Assembly (NCBI RefSeq): GCF_009870825.1
Contig: NZ_WTWY01000015.1
Location: forward strand, 1-64,000
Direction of reading: 5' to 3'
Source: Paenibacillus sp. USDA918EY
Lineage (GTDB): Bacteria; Bacillota; Bacilli; Paenibacillales; Paenibacillaceae
DNA length: 64,000 bases
Below, one piece after another: positions 59,083 to 64,000 of the stretch (positions are counted from its first letter, which is position 1; the number at the start of each line of letters is the position of its first letter). The position numbers and the translations under genes were made by a program. The notes beneath the pieces were generated by a model. That model was given only the letters and a program-made list of their open reading frames with translations, had not been told where the DNA came from and searched no databases.

Positions 59083-60036
59083 ATGGCCGACATCTTTAAC
59101 GTACTTAAACATTATGATGGTATAGAACCCACTGAGGTTGTACCTCGTCAGGGAGGCTGGGCCGCGCTCGCTTACAAAATATCCGCGGGCAACCGCAGCT
59201 ATTTTTTGAAAATGTATGAAAAAAGAAGAACGTCGACGCCCAAATGGACGGCCTTAATCGATGAATATGCGCCTATTCTCGGATGGCTTACGCAAAACAG
59301 CCTTTTACAAGGCAAAATACCCGTGCCCTTGTTAACGGCTTCCGGAAAATACAAGTGCGAAGACGATGAAGGGATCTACATGCTTTATGATTTTATCGAC
59401 GGAGAAACGGTCGGGGATAAAAAGTTGACCGCAGCGCAAACGTTCCAGTTTTCTGAAATCATTACGGAGCTTCATTCCTACGGAGACGAAATCCCCGTGA
59501 ATACGGAAAAAATCAAGGAGCATTTTGACGTTCCGTTTTTGCGCCAGTTGAAGGGCGTCACGAGCCAAACATCCGGCACAATGCCGGCTGACGTCAAAGC
59601 AGTGGTCGAACCTCGCTTGAAACAGATCTTTAGCCTGGTCGAACGCGTCGAAAGGTTATCGAAATCCTTAAAAAGCGAACAGCTCAAAATGGTTTTATGC
59701 CACACCGATCTGCATCCCTGGAATTTAATGCAAGCCGGTCGGCAGCTGATGTTGATCGACTGGGAAGGATTGCGATTGGCGCCGGCCGAATCCGACTTGA
59801 TGTTTTTGATCGATGAGCCGTATTATCCCGAATTTATTGAGATTTATCGAAAAAAACATAAAGACTTCGAAATTCATCCCGATGCGCTTCGGTTTTACAA
59901 AGATCGTCGCAAGCTGGAGGACATTTGGGAATTTATCGAGCAGCTTCTGTTCGATGGACAGACGGAAACGGAAAGAGCGCATACGATGGAGAACTTGGCG
60001 AAAGAACTGGAAGAAATCGACGAAGGCATATATTAG
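59083..60036 (+). CDS. CotS-like aminoglycoside phosphotransferase-fold kinase
   Basis: The 317-residue APH-family protein resembles spore-coat kinases CotS/CotI/YsxE. It has a nucleotide-binding lobe (GNRSYFLKMYEKRR, IYMLYDFIDGETVGDKKLTA), the catalytic loop CHTDLHPWNLMQAGRQL near residues 206-222, and the metal-binding LIDWEGLRLAPAESDL near 224-239. It may phosphorylate a coat component or sugar. GGGAGGGGAG precedes the ATG. Related terminator hairpins lie on both sides of the gene. Confidence 0.8.
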   Translation: MADIFNVLKHYDGIEPTEVVPRQGGWAALAYKISAGNRSYFLKMYEKRRTSTPKWTALIDEYAPILGWLTQNSLLQGKIPVPLLTASGKYKCEDDEGIYMLYDFIDGETVGDKKLTAAQTFQFSEIITELHSYGDEIPVNTEKIKEHFDVPFLRQLKGVTSQTSGTMPADVKAVVEPRLKQIFSLVERVERLSKSLKSEQLKMVLCHTDLHPWNLMQAGRQLMLIDWEGLRLAPAESDLMFLIDEPYYPEFIEIYRKKHKDFEIHPDALRFYKDRRKLEDIWEFIEQLLFDGQTETERAHTMENLAKELEEIDEGIY

Positions 60037-60148
60037 GCCGCTTGGTTCGAACGAGCCAAAGTTTCGTTGTGCATGATATGAATAGCAGCCGTTTTTATAA
60101 GGATGGATCTAGATTTACAATTCTGTATACGATATCCCGAATTCAAAC

Positions 60149-60179
60149 AAAAGCATGGAACCTAGGTCCCATGCTTTTT
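60149..60179 (+). terminator. Rho-independent terminator
   Basis: AAAAGCATGG pairs with CCATGCTTTTT around AACCTAGGTC. The flank AAACAAAAGCATGG is identical to that of the 58791 element. Confidence 0.8.
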
Positions 60180-60197
60180 CCATTTCTTATATAAAAA

Positions 60198-60497
60198 TCA
60201 GTATGCCTGCTCCATTTCCACATCGACGTGCGCGGTAATCTCCTCGTCCAGATCGAGCGTAATCTGTTCGCGGTATGCGCGAATGTTGTATTCGCTGTAC
60301 AAATAACGCATAATCGCTTCGATCATGTTCGATTCCACCAGATATTGGCTTCGCCCTTCGGCCCATACCTCCGCGGAATAACCGGTATCCTCGTCCCAAA
60401 ACAGCTCGACTTGAACGTCCTGGGGACGGATTTGCTTGCGTTCGGCGATGTGAAGGCATATCGCATTGACGATTTCATCCATCGTGAGAACCATCAT
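60198..60497 (-). CDS. YxcD-like (DUF2653) protein
   Basis: The 99-residue protein matches the DUF2653/YxcD type: MDEIVNAICLHIAERKQIRP, VQVELFWDEDTGYSAEVW and MIEAIMRYLYSEYNIRAYRE. It is a small acidic cytoplasmic protein of unknown role. It lies directly after the membrane-protein gene on the same strand (3-base gap), so both are co-transcribed, as yxcD often is with a small envelope protein gene. Confidence 0.78.
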   Translation of the reverse strand: MMVLTMDEIVNAICLHIAERKQIRPQDVQVELFWDEDTGYSAEVWAEGRSQYLVESNMIEAIMRYLYSEYNIRAYREQITLDLDEEITAHVDVEMEQAY

Positions 60498-60500
60498 GGC

Positions 60501-60947
60501 TTAATACCGTCCGTTGCGCGTATCCGGTTTGCGCCGGTTTTTAAAGGCTCTCACCGCTGCGACGACAAGGGCGATGACGACATAAATCGCAAGCAGGTTG
60601 ATAAGAAGGCCGAGAATATCCCCGAAGAAGCCCATATTGCCGAACAATCCGCCAAACAGCATGCCGGCAAGACCGCCGATCATCAGCCCTTTAAAAAAGC
60701 CTCCGCCGCTGAAAAATCCGCGCTTGGCAGGAGCGTTTGTCGTGGAATTGCTGGTATTCGTGGATTTTTTGTAGTTATCCGTAGTCGTCGATTTTTTCGG
60801 CGTGTTGGTAAACCCTTTCGTTCCGGATCTGAATCCGCCGCCACCGCCACGGCGCGCATCCGCGTTGTCCGCAGGAACCGTGATGGCGAAGAAAAACGTA
60901 AACGCCATGACGATCATGACCCATTTTTTGAGCGATTTGTTCATCAT
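60501..60947 (-). CDS. Exported Gly-rich membrane protein
   Basis: The 148-residue protein has a signal-like N terminus (VMIVMAFTFFFAITVPADNA), a RRGGGGGFRSGTKGF segment, a Ser/Thr/Lys-rich linker and a C-terminal pair of helices (GGLAGMLFGGLFGNMGFFGD, LLINLLAIYVVIALVVAAV). The layout recalls Tim44-like-associated exported proteins of Bacillales. Function unknown. GGGAGG precedes the ATG by 11 bases. Confidence 0.7.
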   Translation of the reverse strand: MMNKSLKKWVMIVMAFTFFFAITVPADNADARRGGGGGFRSGTKGFTNTPKKSTTTDNYKKSTNTSNSTTNAPAKRGFFSGGGFFKGLMIGGLAGMLFGGLFGNMGFFGDILGLLINLLAIYVVIALVVAAVRAFKNRRKPDTRNGRY

Positions 60948-61068
60948 GAAGTCAAATACCTCCCGAATATTTTGCTGGCATGAAAGCTGCCTACCATGCT
61001 TTACGTGCTTAGTATCTTAAAGTTTCATTTTTTGATAAAAAAATATACAACTATTTAAATTTTTGAAT

Positions 61069-61629
61069 TCAGTTCACCGTTTGGGCCGACGTTTCCTTGA
61101 TCTGCTGTTCCCTCAACATGACCAGCACCCATTCGCACCAATCTTTCCCTGCCGTCGCATTAAATATGCCCTTTTTGATGAGAATGTAGTCGTAAAATTC
61201 GCGATTGCCGAACGTGCGCTTTTCTTCAGGGATACTTGTCAGCATCTTGTTGAAGAAGTCGAGCCTGCGGGTAAAATAAGTTTTTCTCGTTTCCACGATT
61301 TCGATGGCGTTGTCGCGGTCGGTCAGCCACATGCAGAACGTTTTCATCGAAAGCTCATCCCTCGTGACGGGATCCGGAAGGGGCATGTACATCCATTCCT
61401 TCAGTTTTCGTATGCCGCTGTCGGTGATCGAATAGATTTTTTTATCGGGTTTTTCCGATTGCTTGACCCAATGCGAGGTTAGAAGCTCCTTTTCCTCCAT
61501 TTGCGCAAGCAGAGGATAAATTTGACTGTGCTTAGCCTGCCAAAACGGCTGGATTTTTAACATGACGTCATAACCCGAGGAAGGTTCCCGCGCCAAAAAA
61601 GCCAGTAATCCGTAGGATAACGTGTTCAT
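61069..61629 (-). CDS. PadR-family transcriptional regulator
   Basis: The 186-residue regulator has the N-terminal PadR winged helix (SYGLLAFLAREPSSGYDVML, HSQIYPLLAQMEEKELLTSH, KKIYSITDSGIRKLKEW) and a C-terminal helical dimerisation domain of the Vir_act_alpha_C type. Targets are unknown; PadR regulators often control efflux pumps or phenolic-acid detoxification. ATG 61629 follows GGGAGAC; the longer frame upstream is not supported. Confidence 0.85.
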   Translation of the reverse strand: MNTLSYGLLAFLAREPSSGYDVMLKIQPFWQAKHSQIYPLLAQMEEKELLTSHWVKQSEKPDKKIYSITDSGIRKLKEWMYMPLPDPVTRDELSMKTFCMWLTDRDNAIEIVETRKTYFTRRLDFFNKMLTSIPEEKRTFGNREFYDYILIKKGIFNATAGKDWCEWVLVMLREQQIKETSAQTVN

Positions 61630-61765
61630 TTGCAATGTCTCCCATACGTGATATGTTCTTTCATCAAAAAGTGTACACTTAAACTGTATGGTTTTCAACC
61701 GGAGCGGGCAAACAAAAACACGGATACAGGTATCCGTGTTTGACAATTTTATGAATAAGCTTGGG

Positions 61766-62341
61766 TTATTTGGACTGGGCTTGTTCGTATCCGTTGATGA
61801 TCAGGTCGAGCGCGCCGGTGTTCGGATCGATGATCATGCCGTGAACCGGAACGCCGGACGGCAGGAGCGGGTGGTTTTTGATCAGGCCGACCGTACCGGT
61901 GACCCCTGCTTTGATGTCTTTGAAACCGCGCAGCCAGCTGTTCAGATCGATCCCGGAATGTTCGAGCGTCGACAGGACTTCCTCCGATATGCCGCGATTC
62001 CGGATTTCCTGAATCATATGTTCGCCGTCGAGCGCCGCCATGCCGCAATCCAGATGTCCGACCACGATGACTTCGTCCGCTTTTAGCTCATAAAGGGCGA
62101 CAAGAATGCTGCGCATGACGCTGCCGAACGGATGCGAAACGATGCCCCCGGCGATTTTGATGATTTTGACGTCGCCGTTTTTCAGGTTCATCGCTTTGGG
62201 CAGAAGCTCGACGAGGCGGGTATCCATGCAGGTGATGATAACCATCTTTTTGTCCGGAAACTTGCCCGTCAAATATTTTTCGTATTCCTTTTCTTCAACG
62301 AATTGCCGGTTATACTCCATAATTTCGGATATTTGGCTCAT
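61766..62341 (-). CDS. Beta-class carbonic anhydrase
   Basis: The 191-residue enzyme interconverts carbon dioxide and bicarbonate. The zinc ligands and catalytic dyad are present: Cys38, Asp40 and Arg42 in ITCMDTRL, and His96 and Cys99 in VGHLDCGM. It resembles B. subtilis YvdA/YbcF-type enzymes. ATG 62341 is preceded by AAAGG. The HesB-like gene lies 25 bases upstream on the same strand, so they may be co-transcribed. Confidence 0.92.
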   Translation of the reverse strand: MSQISEIMEYNRQFVEEKEYEKYLTGKFPDKKMVIITCMDTRLVELLPKAMNLKNGDVKIIKIAGGIVSHPFGSVMRSILVALYELKADEVIVVGHLDCGMAALDGEHMIQEIRNRGISEEVLSTLEHSGIDLNSWLRGFKDIKAGVTGTVGLIKNHPLLPSGVPVHGMIIDPNTGALDLIINGYEQAQSK

Positions 62342-62366
62342 GATGCAACACAACCTTTCGTTTGAT

Positions 62367-62702
62367 TTAAAATGAGTCCCCACGCTTGTCCAGCAGCCGG
62401 ATGTTTTGGCCGTACAGCTGACCGTCCCCCGTGAGCCGGAAGGAAGGGTACGTTTCCTCGGAGTCGAGGTACAAATGTTCTTCGAAATATACCGCGTGGT
62501 CCCGTTTGACGACGACAGGGATGTCCGCGTTATGTATTTCAAGATCGTCTTTATCCCTTTCGGGCAAAATCCACAAAGCGGGGACGCCGTTCACTCCGCA
62601 GCCGCAGCCTTCCGAGTCGAAAACGAGCCTGACGGGGGAAGACCGGCTGCCGATCCGTCCGCGCAAAAAGCGCAGCGCGCGTTCCGTAATCCGGATATCC
62701 AT
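62367..62702 (-). CDS. HesB/YneR-like iron-sulfur biosynthesis-family protein
   Basis: The 111-residue protein has the HesB-like fold pattern: MDIRITERALRFLRGRIG, VRLVFDSEGCGCGVNGVPAL with paired cysteines at about 32 and 34, and YLDSEETYPSFRLTGDGQLY. It lacks the C-terminal CGC of A-type carriers, as in YneR-type members. AAGGAGG lies nine bases before the ATG. Divergent from the carboxypeptidase gene. Confidence 0.75.
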   Translation of the reverse strand: MDIRITERALRFLRGRIGSRSSPVRLVFDSEGCGCGVNGVPALWILPERDKDDLEIHNADIPVVVKRDHAVYFEEHLYLDSEETYPSFRLTGDGQLYGQNIRLLDKRGDSF

Positions 62703-62833
62703 GCGATATCGCCTCCTTCGCATCACCGTATCCGGCTTCGTCAGCGAACCTTCGTATTAAATATTGATTATACTTTCCGCAAAAAGTATCATCAAGAGGT
62801 AAGGCAAAAATACGTGGCGAGGTGAAACTTGAA

Positions 62834-64000
62834 ATGAATAACGATGTCAAAGCAAAATGGGAAGCCTTTACGGAACTTGTCCGCAAAATTACCGCATACA
62901 ATGAAGCGATCTCGCTCATGCATTGGGACCTGCGCACAGGCGCGCCGCGAAAAGGCGTGGAGCTTCGTTCCGGCGTGATCGGCACCTTGTCCGCCGAGCA
63001 GTTCAAGCTGCGCGTGTCCGACGAAATGGGAGAGTACATAGACTATTTCACCCGGCCGGAAGTCGACGGCCAGCTTGATGATACGGCCCGCCGCATCGTG
63101 AAGGAATGCAAAAAGGACTACGACGAGAACAAACGGATCCCCGCGAAAAAAATCGAGGAGTTTTCCGTGTTATCCGCGCATACGCAAACGATTTGGGAGG
63201 AAGCGAAAGCAAACAACGATTTTGCTTCGTTCGAGCCGAACCTGGTCAAAATCGTCGACTTGCTGAAGGAGTTCATCGGCTATTGGGGCGTCAAGGGCAC
63301 GACGTACGACACGCTTCTCGATAAATACGAGCCGGAGTTGACCGTCGCCAAGCTGGATGAAGTTTTCGGGCGGCTGCGCGAACGTCTCGTGCCGCTTGTG
63401 GCGGCGATCCAAGCATCCCCGAACAAGCCGGACACGACGTTCCTGGATCAAATTTTCGAACAGGAGCAGCAGGAAAAAATGGGGCTCTTCATCCTCGGGC
63501 AAATGGGTTACGATTTTGACGCCGGACGTCTTGATGAAAGCGTTCACCCGTTTGCCATCGGACTGAACTCCGGTGACGTGCGGATTACGACCCATTATTT
63601 GCAGGATGACGTGACCAGCGCGCTGTTCAGCTCCCTGCATGAAGGCGGACACGCCTTGTATGAGCAAAACATCAGCAAGGATCTTGCCGGTACGCCGCTC
63701 GCTACAGGCACGTCGATGGGCATCCACGAATCCCAGTCCCGGTTGTGGGAAAACATCATCGGCCGCAGCCGCGCGTTCTGGGAGCGTTATTACCCGGATC
63801 TGCAAAAGCATTTCCCGCAGCAGCTTCAGGACGTGTCGCTCGACGACTTCTACCGTGCGGTGAACCGCGTGGAAAATTCCCTGATTCGGATCGAATCGGA
63901 CGAACTGACGTACAACCTGCACATCATTATCCGGTACGAAATCGAAAAAATGATCTTTAACGAAGGCCTTGAAGTGAAGGATTTGCCGAAGGTATGGAAC
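62834..64000 (+). CDS. M32 carboxypeptidase Taq-like (3' end outside window)
   Basis: At least 389 residues of about 500 are visible. The zinc site HEGGH at 269-273 (SSLHEGGHALYE) and the following GTSMGIHESQSRLWENIIGR are diagnostic of thermostable carboxypeptidase 1 family M32, which removes C-terminal residues in the cytoplasm. The N-terminal YNEAISLMHWDLRTGAPRKG is also typical. GAGGTGAAA precedes the ATG. The frame stays open to the last base. Confidence 0.93.
   Translation, partial: MNNDVKAKWEAFTELVRKITAYNEAISLMHWDLRTGAPRKGVELRSGVIGTLSAEQFKLRVSDEMGEYIDYFTRPEVDGQLDDTARRIVKECKKDYDENKRIPAKKIEEFSVLSAHTQTIWEEAKANNDFASFEPNLVKIVDLLKEFIGYWGVKGTTYDTLLDKYEPELTVAKLDEVFGRLRERLVPLVAAIQASPNKPDTTFLDQIFEQEQQEKMGLFILGQMGYDFDAGRLDESVHPFAIGLNSGDVRITTHYLQDDVTSALFSSLHEGGHALYEQNISKDLAGTPLATGTSMGIHESQSRLWENIIGRSRAFWERYYPDLQKHFPQQLQDVSLDDFYRAVNRVENSLIRIESDELTYNLHIIIRYEIEKMIFNEGLEVKDLPKVWN

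Noticed and set aside
1..64000. CRISPR array, prophage, transposon or insertion-sequence boundaries
   Set aside because: I looked for regularly spaced repeats, integrase/transposase motifs and terminal inverted repeats and saw none; genes are mostly chromosomal housekeeping or niche functions with even codon use.

Overview
The window looks like a chromosomal segment of a spore-forming Bacillales bacterium, most likely Paenibacillaceae. The G+C content is a little over 50% by eye, AGGAGG-type ribosome sites are strong, and TTG/GTG starts are frequent. Further pointers are a CotS-like kinase, copper-amine-oxidase 'stalk' domain proteins, a B. subtilis-like bioYB-yhfT-yhfS gene order, and Rap-like receptor/propeptide pairs of the kind known from Paenibacillus. 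I saw no rRNA, CRISPR array, prophage or insertion sequence.

Layout. 1-4230: end of an unknown gene, then a muropeptide salvage operon (namZ, nagZ, BadF-type sugar kinase). 4383-5633: secreted stalk-domain protein. 5762-14108: an operon behind a perfect BirA operator, encoding BioY, an acyl-CoA ligase, a thiolase, two small hotdog (MaoC-like) proteins, an SDR reductase, a complete ECF energizing module (A, A', T) and a FabK/NMO-like flavoprotein. 14215-19364: nucleotidyltransferase, lipoprotein, spermidine-synthase-like protein and a large membrane protein. 19433-20362 and 27474-28407: two Rap/Alo-like receptor-propeptide signalling pairs on the minus strand. 20577-27406: short UvrC-like nuclease, frame-disrupted XRE regulator, YcgL-like nucleotidyltransferase, GrpB remnant, small membrane proteins, and a WYL regulator divergent from a UvrA-like ABC protein. 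28708-36831: PH-domain protein, AraC regulator divergent from a sulfatase, tRNA-Pro, secreted proteins, ankyrin lipoprotein, CynX-type transporter divergent from a LysR regulator. 36836-38180: decayed histidine kinase. 38277-41115: lipase, tiny ORF, and a thiol-redox operon (TrxR-like, Rrf2, thioredoxin). 41297-47319: sigma-54-dependent proline catabolism (activator, proline dehydrogenase, P5C dehydrogenase, sigma-54 itself). 47446-53030: degenerate aspartase paralogue and assorted small proteins. 53159-57736: GntR/AraR-like regulator and the sugar ABC importer it probably controls. 57953-64000: truncated D,D-carboxypeptidase-like protein, CotS-like kinase, small membrane proteins, PadR, beta-carbonic anhydrase, HesB-like protein and the start of an M32 carboxypeptidase.

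Two systems stand out. First, the biotin-repressor-controlled operon carries every activity needed for a reductive CoA-ester elongation round (ligase, condensing enzyme, ketoreductase, dehydratase, enoyl reductase) and lacks an acyl-CoA dehydrogenase. I infer a possible alternative route to a pimeloyl-type biotin precursor, or processing of an imported precursor. Second, the two receptor-propeptide pairs encode secreted prepeptides too short for routine annotation. They share a C-terminal GTG...PL(D/N)HG motif. One receptor appears to start at an AUA codon behind a perfect Shine-Dalgarno sequence. The proline cluster also shows back-to-back -24/-12 promoters that fit the sigma-54 factor and activator encoded beside it.
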